In this document: positions 34,371 to 46,062 of the stretch, piece after piece
Layout: each line of letters starts with the position of its first letter
Position numbering within the stretch: position 1 is the stretch's first letter
Source of the DNA: Erythrocercus mccallii
Taxonomy: Eukaryota; Chordata; Aves; Passeriformes; Dicruridae
Direction: 5' to 3'
Assembly: GCA_013397435.1 (NCBI GenBank)
Contig: VZRG01000763.1
Span: 186,001 to 250,000 of the forward strand
Length of the DNA stretch: 64,000 nt
The notes under the pieces: model-generated
Databases searched by the model: none
Told to the model about the DNA's origin: nothing
The model's input: the letters and a program-made list of their open reading frames with translations, nothing else
Made by a program: the position numbers and the translations under genes

Positions 34371-35406
34371 ATACTTCCCATATAGCAATGTATATCAAAG
34401 TATGTAATCAAAGACAAGGGAAGGAAAAAACCCCACATTCAACACAAATGTTTTAAAACTTGGGGTTTTTTTTAATTTAAGTTCCATTTGGATTAAATTG
34501 TGTTACATAATCATTTTAAAACAGTAAAATACTCAAATAACACTGAACAGCATGGCTAAAGTAATGAAACTAAAAAAAAAAATCTTGATATTTTTGGTAT
34601 TTTCATTTAAAGATTTCTGTGTGTATGGCAAAACTTTCACAAAACAATATAAAAATGTTCGCAGAATCAAGTCTCAAATTTGCTGTTTCACCCTCTACCA
34701 CCATGCAAAAGGGGTTAAGTCTCCTATTTCTTAAATATAAGAAAGTCTGACAAAAGAAAACTTAACCCATTTACATCATCTTTATATTGGATAAGAACTA
34801 AAATTTCCACTACACAAATGAAAAACGGGGCAAAATCCTGGAAGACCACTTTTAAGTCAACAAGAGATACAACATTAGAAATCAAGAAGAAAGAAGACAC
34901 AATAGGCTGATAAGTTTTCCTGACTAGAGGGGAAAAAGATCCAGTGTCATCTTAAGAAAACCATAAGTTGGTTTCTAGACAGGCATTTGTATTAGCATGC
35001 AACAGTAGTATCCATGTAGCACTTTAGTTTGCTAAAAGATAAGGTGCAAACAATACAATGAAGAGCAGCTAACTCTTCCACTTTTTTTGATCAGAAAAGT
35101 AACTCAAAAGAGATACTCCTACTCTAAAGACTGTATAAATTAGCCACCAAGAATCCCCTGCAGAGGTAACAACACTGCTCTAATTAATCCACTCATAAAG
35201 AGGCAAAATACCAGACACCTAACTAAAATCATGGATTATTTAATGTAATTTCTGGCCATAACATGAAAACATGCATTATATTGACAAAGATTTTTTTCCC
35301 CAACTCAAAATGAAACTGGAGGTTGCTTGTTTGCTTCTACTGCTGCAGGGAGGAGCTATGCTACACAGAACAATTTCTTTTTCATTGTGAAGTTTTGAAA
35401 TCTCTA

Positions 35407-35425
35407 TAGTAGTAGTAGTAGTAGT
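35407..35425. repeat. (TAG)n trinucleotide microsatellite
   Basis: Six tandem TAG units, followed by a short TTC/CTC-type pyrimidine run. Confidence 0.9.
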
Positions 35426-36142
35426 TCTTCTTCCTCTTCGGTTTAGAAAGGGAGATGCAGGTAGTAACACCTGTTCCTGGTTTCCTGCCCTGGCACCCCA
35501 CAGTGCCTCACTACAGTAATGTTCAGATGTTGCTCTTGTCAGCCTACTGCCACTGTGCTATTTACCCTGAAAATTCCCTGCTATGAAGAGTAACAGGTGA
35601 CAATAGCCTCAATGCAGATTAACTGTGAGTATTCTGGTCCATACAATGCAATTGCATATGCCTCTAGCAGCCTTCAGGTACAAATGCATGCATTTAATAA
35701 AGCCCAGACTCAGACCTCCTCAAATGTTTTACAGTGTAAACAGAACTACCTAGGTGCATGCTGTTAGTATCAGACTTTCTATGCAATCAGCATGAAATAA
35801 CTGACTAAGTCTGTCAAAGACATGTGCCTGCTTCTTTAAAAAAACTTTAAAAAAAACCCCAAAACTTAAAATGCAAAGCACTTTGGAGGAAAAAAAATCA
35901 CTAGAGTTGCAAGAAGAAAGCTGTAGTATATGAATATGTTTGAAGCACAGCCTCTGTATCTCAGGAACAAAGAAAATGTATCTAATCAATAATCATACAA
36001 GCTTGTTATTTTGTCTCAAATATGTTCTAATATTAGTATTTCAGAAAACCAAGAACTGAAATGCTGCTTTGAAGGAGAGATTTGAAGGCTATGAGGAAGA
36101 AATTGAACAGCTAGGGAACTGGCAGAATTAAAAATCACTCAC

Positions 36143-36242
36143 CTAGATTTGGCCATTAATATTCCCAGCCTCTGCTGCAGCATTAGGGCTTCTGTCATAC
36201 TCAAAGTGTCATGCTGTCTTGTCACAGAACTAATCATTGGAC
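36143..36242 (-). other. FRS2: Candidate FRS2 5' UTR exon
   Basis: A 100-nt minus-strand segment with a good acceptor (acccttctagttctag) and a near-perfect donor (CTAG|GTGAGTGA), on the same strand as FRS2 and about 2.3 kb upstream of its first coding exon. FRS2 in mammals has several untranslated leader exons. The segment contains in-frame ATGs that would open an upstream ORF running into the next exon. It is inferred from splice signals and position; RNA evidence is needed. Confidence 0.5.
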
Positions 36243-37618
36243 CTAGAACTAGAAGGGTAAATAAAAATGTCAATTTTTTTCTTGTTTTTAAGATACCAGT
36301 TAGTAAACTAACAAAAATACATGTTTTCATTTATAATTATTTTGTGAGTTTTATGTCAAGCAAGGTCTCATGATGTTTTAGGTAAGACTGGTCTCTCAGT
36401 TGCCCTGGCATTTCAATGCCTTAGAAAAAAATAATCTGGCATTGCTTTCTGCAGTGTAACCCATCATACTGGGGACTCCATTCATTCTCCACTCACTGTG
36501 TACCCGCTTCAGTGTGGAACTGACAGATGTGAAGCTCCCATTATCCTCAGTGCATACCAACCCAACCCAAACCACAGCAGACAAACAGAAGAACACGTAC
36601 AACTCACTCTATTTAACTCCCTCTTGTTTATCCTACTGAACATACACAAATGCCAACTTATATGGCTAACACATCACTCTTTCTCTGCTTCCCTGATGAG
36701 TCTTGCTCCATGACATTAATCATAAATTGCTTGCTTTTCCTTCCCCACTCCCCGCATTATTCTCACACTAGCTATCCACTCACATTTAACACTGAAAGCT
36801 AACTGCTGCTTCCATCACGCTAACAGCTGGCAGTCTCTGTTCTCTGTTTGTAAAATTGCCAAACAACACTTGATGTTTCCTTTGATGCTGCTTATTAAAC
36901 TCAATAGAAGGGCTAGTTTCTCAGAATAATACTTTATTATTAGTCTTCCTTATAAGTCTTTCAGGATGTCTAAGCAAACTTCTTTGAGACCACTGCAGCT
37001 TTGCTGATAAATTTTTTTGCTGCAATTCTTTGTATTCATCAGCTGTCCCATCTTGCCCTTGGATTAAAATCATCTTGGCAAACCAAAGCACCCTGCATTT
37101 TTGCATAATATCATGTGTAATGTAGTCCTAATTTCATCCCAGGTCCTAGCCATGAACCAGATGCAGAACCCTCTTACTTGTGAAGGGATTGTGCAAGAGA
37201 TTACCAGAAATTCAACACTGGCAAATGCAAAAATAGCTCTCCTAGCAAAGGAGCTCTGTCTGTTAGGAAAGATCAGCCACATAGTCATACAATCCAACAG
37301 AAACTCTAGTTGGACAGCTATCATAAAACAAATGATAAAACGTGTTAAAGTGTTTGGAAACAATTAAAAGTGCCAAACCAAAAATACAATTCTATTGTAT
37401 GAATCCATAGTGTACCCAGGGATGTAGTAATGTATGCCATCAGGTCTCCACTGTCAAAAAAGACAGAGTAAAAGCAGAAATATGCTACTCAGACAGCTCA
37501 ACCTGAACAAAGGGAGCACACAGAGCAGAAAAAATGTGTAAAGAATTACAGGTGACAAAGAGAACATAAATAAAGCATAACTATTTTCCAAATGCAATCA
37601 TTAGGGAACAGCAGTCAA

Positions 37619-37660
37619 TTTAAAATTAATATTATTAATATTAAAATTATTATTATTAAG
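37619..37660. repeat. ATT/AAT simple repeat
   Basis: A run of att/aat units (aatattattaatatt, attattattatt). Simple sequence. Confidence 0.8.
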
Positions 37661-40600
37661 GGAGAGTTCAAACACACAAAAGTTCTTTTTTGCACATAGT
37701 CTGTAGCTAAACTTTGTGACCCGCAACGTCTAGTGGGAATGAGTTCCAAAATTTTAAAGATTTTGAAAGTAATTGGACAAATGCAAGCCTCATGAAAAAC
37801 TTCTAAACCCAAGATGTCATATCTGGCTCAAAAAGTCTCTAAGTCACAGATACTTAGAAGGGTCTTAAGGAATGATCATAAAATGCTCCTTCTTATTATT
37901 CCCTTCCCTATATATTTACTATTGGCTACCAGAATTTACTATTTACTGTCAGAAACAGGATACCAGACAAACTGATACTTCAAGTGTGACCCAGTAAAGC
38001 CATTCTAATTAACATATATGGGTGACATCAACTCAGCAAAAATTTGTGAGTGCTCTGCCATAAGACATTAAAAAAAGGAAATAATTAATAACTCATACTT
38101 AACTTGAAACTAAACTCTAGATTTCACAAAGGTACCAAAAGCTACTTAAATGAAACTTAATGAACTGCTTGACAGAGATATACTATTACATACAGTTGTG
38201 TACCTATCCCTCTGCAGGCTCAAGCTTTGGTTATGGGATGGCCCTACCCAATCTAGCTGGCATTATTAAACCATGATTTTGGTCAGGTTAGACTTCTGCT
38301 GGCTTAGCATACCAAGCCAGCTAGCAGAGAGTCCAGCAAATGCCAGACACAACTGGGGACAGAATCACAGACTCAGTCACATCTACCCAGGATTCAGAAA
38401 AATTAACCACTTCACCAACTACTGGGATTGAAGTTTGCCAAATTCCCTGCTAAAATTTTCAGAACAGGAAAATGGAAAGAGGGAGCAGAAAACCTGACCC
38501 ATCCACTCTGGTGAAATCTTAGGAGGTAGTCATTAGAAAAACAATTAAAATAAAAATGTTCATAGGCAAGCCATCCTAATTCAGGTATGTTTGCACTGGT
38601 CTTCACCTTTGGTATTTTTCTAGTACAGTTTTAAACCTTTTACATGGTTTGGCTACCTAAAGCAGACTAGCCTATTTCAGTTACTTAAGAATGATTCTTA
38701 AACAATCTAAACAGAGTTTTATAATGGATTAAAGAAAGCACACAAACTTACAGCACCTAACTTCTTTTAAATGTAAAGCAATAACAAAATTCTCCAAACA
38801 GTTGCTTCCAATTACAAGTTGGCTATTTATTCAGTTTGGGACTTTCTTAAATTTCCCCAGATTGCAAAATATTTACCCAAACTTAAACATACAAGAAGAA
38901 GTAGATATTTCCACAGTCACAACCCTAAGTTATGTCTACAATGTCAAATTTAGTAGCTGTAATTTCCCATTCACAAAGCATCAGTGGTGGTTGTATGAAG
39001 TCATGCAAGGAGAAGGAAAGCAATGGCGAGTATTTTCTGCTTCTCCCTAACACATTCATTACTGCATTGCAAGGTAAAAATCCCAAGCAACTCAAACCAG
39101 AACCAGCACTCATCTAAACCTTGTTAATGGGAGTGAAAGGTAGGAACTGCCGTAACTTCACTAAGATTTATTACTTAGCTTTGTGAAATAAAATGTGGCT
39201 CTTTCCCTCACAGATTAAACAGGGCCAGCAAGTTATGCTAATCTCTCAGAAGTCGAGGAACATAAGGCATTAGTGTAAACCAGAGTGGATATTTTAAAAA
39301 GAACAACACAGTCAAATGCTTGTAATATAGATATTCTAACATATGCAATTCTGCAGTCTCCCCAGGCTGGAAATGATCTGAAAAAGGTGTGCATTCCCCT
39401 TGTGCAAGAAAGGCCACACAGACATGCTGCTATCATACTCATTTGCTCGTAGTCACCCCATCAAAGTCAGCTCATGGTTGCAAAGCTGATCTAAAAGCTG
39501 GTTTTAATTTAGTTCTGCGTGCTCTGGTTGCAGAATCAAACATTAAATTCAGGAGATATTTTCTGCACACATAAATTTCTCTCACAAACCTCCTAAAAAT
39601 CAGGGATGGGAAAAGAACCCAAACCATAGCACACCTCAGGAGAGGCAGGGAGAAGCAAGGGTGCCTTGTCTGTTAACCTACCTTTTGCACAGTCTTTTCA
39701 AATGAAAGAGTGGCCTTTCCAAACCACTAGAACTTGCCACAGTGCTAGATCCTCTGTTATGTCTTTCCATTTTACTGTGTAAGAAACAGAGTCCAGATGC
39801 TGGTTGTCCAAGTTGCATCTAAACTAGACACTAGGAGTAAATATCACAAATAATGTGCTAGACAATTGAACACACTGAAAGAGGCAAAATTGACTTGGAT
39901 AACTTCCTCCCAAGTTCAAAATTCCTGGCCCTCAAGAATTTGGATGTTTACATTTCTAGAGAGATTCAGAGAAGTAGCCCCAATTTAGTATTATGATGAC
40001 CATCAGTACACCTGCTGCCCAGTACATCCTGGGCAATTTCGAAATACTTGAAGTAAACACAGCCAAATCCCTACAGATACATCGTAAGTAATTTCTCATT
40101 TCAGTTTTTGAGCACTTTTTGATGTCTATGGTTTTTATACAGCAGGTGATAATTTCACCTGGAAAGTGTTACCTTAGAGATTAAATTGAAACTGAGAGTA
40201 AAAATCTAAACATTTCAGGTTATACATAAAAAAATTTCTAACTCACAACACCCTCTGCTCATTAACCAGAGTAGTCATTACAGCAAAGCAGCTTTCAGCT
40301 TTCCACAGAAAAAAAACTTTGCATGAAAGCAAACAGACAAATAAGAGAAACAAATTTACCATGTAAGAAAAATGTTATTTAGTAAGACAATGACTGTTTT
40401 ATGGGCATGCTGTTCATTTCAGAATATAGGTGAAGGATGCTGAATGGTACTGCAGTCAATCCTTTGAATTTTGCTGGTAGCTGAAAACTGCCCATTTCAC
40501 AACTGGCTAATGCAACAGATTAAATGGATAACCTCTGTACCTAAAGTGATATATCCTAGGTCTTTGGAGTCATGATGTAATCCACACTGGCAAATTCTAT

Positions 40601-43600
40601 CTGATTTAAAAGAATCCTGGTATCCTACTAGGACTTAAAACCACACATGCTTTGACCTTCTGTTTATTTTGGCTAGCATATCTTCACTGCCATGAAGCCA
40701 AGTTTTTTAACTGGAAAACAAAACGTTTCTGGTACATAGGACTCACATGACCTATAATGGACACATCAGACCTCACATGCACATAAGAGATGAAGCACCA
40801 AATCAAAGCTAGTAATTACTGAATGTGGCCTTAAAATCCACGAGCCTTATTTCTCCAATGGTCAAAAAAAGGACTTCTTTACTTTATAATTACCAAAAGG
40901 AAAGAAAATAAAATCTGTACATCAGCAAAGATTGACTTGAATGTCTGGAGACACAACAGACAAAATAGGTGCCAAAGCTGCAATGTTCTCCCATGGAAAC
41001 ACATGGTTTTAATGGCATATGAGTGTTCAGAAGAACAGGGAGAAACCCATGAGAAATACAGCAAAAGAAGCACAAAATGCTCTCCTTGCCTGCCCATGCC
41101 GGTCACCATCATTCAAACCTACTCATCTTCTTTCAGGTGTACTGGAAGGCTCTTGCCTTGCACAGTCTGACAAGCAACAATGTAACAATTCACACCCAAG
41201 AGGCAAATGAGTTTTGGGAAGAAGGCATTTTAATAGTAAAGCAAACTGATCCCAGGTCAGACACAGTCCTTGCCCTTCATCCACTTGGCAACAATTACTA
41301 AGAAAATTAATATTGAAGGTGCCTCAGTACCTTAGAAGGATGAAAAAAGCAGTACTAACAAACCATAACAGAATTAAAAACTACAGAGGTCCAAGAAGAA
41401 ACTAAACATGCTGAGAAAGAGTTTGGTGCTGCTGGCTGCAATTATGGAAAACAAAGTACGAAGGGTTGAGGTGAAGTTGCAGAATCTAGTTTATAACTTT
41501 GCTTATGCTAACAGGTGGAGTTTTCCCTCAATATTTTTATTAAATGAGCATGTTGTCAGACTTAGGATTAAAACACAGCAATAAATGTATACTCCTTTCC
41601 TCTCTTTAGCCCTTTCCAAAGGAAAAAAACAAAAATAAAACAACAACACTGACAGAACCCAAGCTAAACTGTAAAAGCTTTCTGGCTCCAATGAAAACAA
41701 AATTATTGCAACCACACACCAGCTTGAGCAGACCAGCTTGCCATTTCAGTGCAGTGCCCTCAGAGCCCTCTTTGAACACGCCTAGAGGAGGCTGATGCAG
41801 GATCACACCAGAACTCACCCTCTCAGCAGCATTCCTTTGCTGGCACCTTCTGCTGCTGCCAATTGCCTGCTCCTCAAACTCACAGAAGAATTTCTTTTTT
41901 TCTTACTCCTGCTTTTCAACACTCAGATCACCTCACAACTTGACTTGTTTTGCTGTATACCTTTCCATGTATTTGGATTCAAAATGAACAGCAAACTTTT
42001 TATTTCAGATTTATTAGTGCCATATAAAAATAGCCAATATCATTTAATAAAACTAAAATGAAATAAAATGAAACATAAGGAAAAGCAAACTTTGAGCCTT
42101 GTTGTTTGTTTAAATTCAGAACTAGCAACTGATCTTGAAGAGTCATTATGCAAAAATTTTAAATAGTATGCTACTATTAAATTAATTCTCTACAGTTCTC
42201 CTTAAAAGTGATAATTTCAGCAAAACGCTCAATTTTAAGTGAGATAGTTAAACATTGGCAGGAACACTGTTCAACAGTAATTCCTAAAAAAACATGCTCA
42301 TTCTGACAGAAAAGCTCTTATATTCGCCACAATTACCACAGAAGTGAAGATTAAAGACCAGGTCAAGTAGCCGAGCTAAGATGAGCAGAGAGAGAACTGC
42401 AGCAGGCAGCAATGTTGTGCCCACACTAAATACTTCATGGCATTTAAGACCAATTGATGTAACAACAATCCTACACCTCTCCACTTTGCTCTAGCGTGAC
42501 ATTCCAAGAACTGCATTTCCTTATTCTGAGGTGTGGTATCCCCATACTTTGGCCTGTCCCAATGCAGTATCACACATTTCATTCAGGTACTAGATTGGTA
42601 CAACTGTTCTATTCAACGAGTGCACACCAAGACACATACAGCCTTAAATGGAGTTTCAAATTTTCATCTCTGCGCATTTTGAAAACTCTAGGCCTTTAAG
42701 GAACATGAATCTTGAACAGGAGCACAAAAGTTGTTTGCTTCACCATCTCCAATAATCCCTCTGAGGATGTGGGACATAGTTTCTTGTTCTACTCTTTAAT
42801 CGCTCTCAGAAAATGATCTTCTTACTCTAAACTTCCAGAGAAACAACACTTATGTTTTACTTGGTATCATTTTTAAAACAACTTACAGACATGCAAATAT
42901 TTTTCAATTTCTTAGTAAAACAATTTCTCCAGATCCACACCACCATATTGTTTTCTGTGAATGCCTGCCAGGTTAACTGCATCCTTTTAAAAGAAATAGC
43001 AGAACATCAAACTCCAACCATGACATTAGGTTAAACAAGCAAGAATTATAAATTATTTTGTTCTTGGAAAATCTGAATCTCTTTTAAAAAACATCCTCTA
43101 AGGATTAGCATATACTGAAAGTATAATTTTTACACAACAATAAAACAGCAGAAATGGGACTGAAGTTTTAAGAGCTGTGCTATGGAAATGCCTTTTGGAT
43201 ACAGGATCAGGGAGTAAGGCAAGGAGATAGGAAAATATAGTGGAAGGCTACAATAATTAAGTAATTGGGCCAGGGAAGAAGAGAGAATCTAGCTTAATTC
43301 TTGAAAAGGAAGCCTGACTTGAAATTGTTTAAATAGTGAGTCAGTTCTCCAATATTTAACCACAAATGCCTCCTACAACTTGAGGCCTGCAGCTCTTGCC
43401 AAGTTTTTAAGGCCAGTAAAGTGCCAAATCTTGTAAGTAAATGGCATTGAGTTTATATTTTGTAATATTTTAATCTTTGAAATATTTTTTGTTCAAACAT
43501 TTCAGGAAGGGTTAAGTTCTGTTTTTATGTTTTTGACACGTTTTACACACAATTTTCTAATACATTAATAGAAACAACTCTGGAAAGCATAAGAGGTCTT

Positions 43601-45009
43601 TCTTATCGAAATGTTAAGAAGATTCAGTAAGAAGTTATCAAAACTGAGGCCATGTCACTGTGTGTTATTTAAATAAATAAATAAACACAGTATGTATATA
43701 ATTTCAGCATGTATTCTCAATATGTGCCCTTCATCTATCCACTGGTTCCACTAGCAGCAAGTCCTTAGCACTTGGATACAGAGAATCTGGCCTTACCTGA
43801 ACATCAAGCTTTTATATATGGCTTTTATTTCTTGGAAAACTGACAACCAAATCCTCCCAAGATCTCATTAAAGCTATTAAAAAATAACTTGCCTTCTTTA
43901 TTTACCATTTTTCCATTTTGCTCACAGAACTCTTCCCATCACTTTTGAAAGACTCATGATTTCCTCAGTTCTGTTTACATATCTCCTCACGTGCTTCTTG
44001 CACGTTTTTTTCTTCCCACTTTAAGGAGACACTCTAATAATCATTTAAACTTAGCTACTCTGTGGCCCCAAATCATTACATAAAAGGGAAAGATTAACAG
44101 CTAGTTACGCCTCTAAATCAAAACTATGCAGAGTGGTCACCGAAGTAAAATTCACAGTCTTAGGGTATCTTTTGTCACTACTGAACTGCATCTGCCAAAA
44201 ATCAGGTTTAACTTAAATTTACTTTCTTTGCATTCACAGTGAAGAAGAGCTTAAAAAACATTTAGTTCATGTGGCTGATTTGCTAAATCATGGTAACTTG
44301 ATTGCATAGATGTCTGTCTGTGCTTTGGGCTACACCAACTCATTAAAATTCTGATTATTAGGATGTGCACGGCAGATTTAAGTAAAACGCAATTACAATC
44401 ACATTTGTGCATCCAAGCAATTATTTTCTTCTTTCACTGTTGAATCTCTTACAGTTAATTTTATGTAATTAAACAACTATGTCTTTGAGTACTTCTTTGT
44501 TAGTGATTTAACACTCTACCCATTAGTCTAGTTGATCCATGCCCTAAAAATTATTTTCCTATTTGAGATGGAAGCTACTAAAAACTAGTTTGATCTACCT
44601 GTACAATGGAGAGCAAAGTTGCATTAAGAAAAAAACCCTTTATTCATAGTCCTCTACAATTAATACACCTAAAAGGTCCACTTCCTTATGTTATATTTCT
44701 ATGTTTTTAAAAAGCTCCATTTAGGGTCTTATAAAATGTGTCCCTCTTGATCACTGCTGAAACACTACAGAAACATCTGCATTAGCCTAGTTCTCTCAAC
44801 ACAGAGCCCTACAAAGCTTTATTCTATTGTGGATGATTTACATCACATTTGACAACTGCTGTTCAATGTTAAGATCAGGCACCATTTTGTTCTAACAAAG
44901 AATAAATGTACCTTTTTATAGAATTCATATTGTCTGCTTTGTATAACTGTCCTTTTACTATTTTAAAAAGCTATAAAAGTAATATTAGGAAAATATATAT
45001 AAACAGAAA

Positions 45010-45040
45010 TGTGCATGTCAGCGTGTGCATGTGCATGTCA
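45010..45040. repeat. (GTGCAT)n-like short repeat
   Basis: gtgcatgtc and gtgcat units are repeated several times. It is a small imperfect microsatellite just upstream of the LTR. Confidence 0.7.
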
Positions 45041-45312
45041 ATATCTACACACCTGAACAAGGAGCAGGACAACGATTAAAGTTTAGCTTGCCCTGATAAG
45101 GAAGAGCACCATTCCCACAGGAGTGCTCCCAGCAGCAAGGCCCAATCAGAACAGCCACCAGTGGGAGATTTTTAGGATTAAACTATAGATTTTGTGTGTC
45201 ACATGACATTTAGAAGCACTGGTACATTCAACTACACAGGAAAATCCTATTTGCTTTCTTGTACTGAAATTATCTCCTATTGTCGTAAGTGGCAGATATT
45301 TAAGGACAAAAA

Positions 45313-45317
45313 GCAAC
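45313..45317. repeat. Target-site duplication, left copy
   Basis: gcaac directly before the LTR's TG terminus; it matches the copy at 46058-46062. Confidence 0.85.
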
Positions 45318-46057
45318 TGTCCTGGTTTAGAGAGACAGGTATCTGCCAGTGAAAGCTGGAATTTCCCTTGGAATAGAGAATGTAAACCCCCTCCCCCAAA
45401 TTATTATAATTTTGCGATTAGGCGCTCTCAGGCGAAGATTTGGGAATAGGAATAGCAGTTCTTTACTAGGTGTATTAAAAATACAAATGTAGTAGTACAG
45501 AAAGACAAGCAAACAAAACAAACAAAAACCCTAGAAAACCCCTGACAGAGTCAGGGATGTGACCTGACACCCTGTTGGGCAGGGTGTTAGAAGCAGTCCA
45601 GATGAATCCTCCTGGAGTAACAGATGTGGTTCTGTGGAGTAGAGATGATCCCGCAGAGAAGTACAGTGGTGGAGAAATGGGTCCCATCTTCCTCCAGGGA
45701 ATCCAGTTTAGAAATAGGATGCCTAGTGTTCCTCACTCTCCGTTTTTATCTACGTAGGAATACCTGGGGCCCTGCACCACTGGGTGGAGCATCTCACAAT
45801 GGGATGATGTAATGTGTCATGTCATTGGTGAGCCTTAATGGCCCATTATCAAGAGATATCCCCCAGAGAGGATGAGTGGTAAAAGAGATAAGAAACACTG
45901 CCCCAGCCGGTTTTAACAGCTGGGCCATTATCAGAGGGCATCCACCCCTCTACCCCCCCTCCCCACAGTTACAAGAGATAAAGAAAAAAAACATTTCCCC
46001 AATTGCTTTCAACAGATGAAACAGAATACACATTTTTTGGTTCCATAACCCAAGACA
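45318..46057 (-). mobile_element. Solo LTR of an endogenous retrovirus (ERVL-like)
   Basis: A 740-bp element with TG...CA termini and short imperfect inverted ends (TGTCCTGG at one end, TGTCTTGG read from the other), bounded by the 5-bp direct repeat gcaac. No internal retroviral genes are present, so it is a solo LTR left by recombination between two LTRs. Read on the minus strand it has a TATA-like box (GATAAAAACGG, about 45742-45750) and, further along, an AGTAAA variant poly(A) signal (45462-45467). That is the U3-R-U5 order expected for a minus-strand LTR. A 5-bp duplication favours the ERVL class; the family is inferred. It has the same orientation as FRS2. Confidence 0.88.
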
Positions 46058-46062
46058 GCAAC
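46058..46062. repeat. Target-site duplication, right copy
   Basis: gcaac directly after the CA terminus; identical to 45313-45317. Confidence 0.85.

Larger units (their letters stand above)
33805..36142 (-). other. FRS2: FRS2 5' UTR intron (probable)
   Basis: Sequence between the first coding exon and the candidate leader exon at 36143-36242. It contains a GC-richer block (34160-34370) and a (TAG)n microsatellite (35407-35425). No coding exon was seen. Confidence 0.5.
36243..45312. other. About 9 kb without recognisable gene; probable FRS2 5' intron
   Basis: AT-rich, with no CpG island, no family-like coding exon and no recognised LINE or LTR. Simple sequence occurs at 37619-37660 (AT-rich), 43667-43685 (AAAT)n and 45010-45040 (gtgcat)n. 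The position, upstream of FRS2 with no promoter in view, makes intron of FRS2 the best explanation. Confidence 0.5.

Noticed and set aside
36921..37363. Two adjacent minus-strand open frames (61 and 97 residues) that look somewhat protein-like
   Set aside because: No recognised motif, no supporting splice pattern and no family resemblance; possibly a decayed repeat.
45475..45812. Open frames of about 60-70 residues in the LTR
   Set aside because: They fall in the non-coding LTR, and no retroviral internal region is present on either side.
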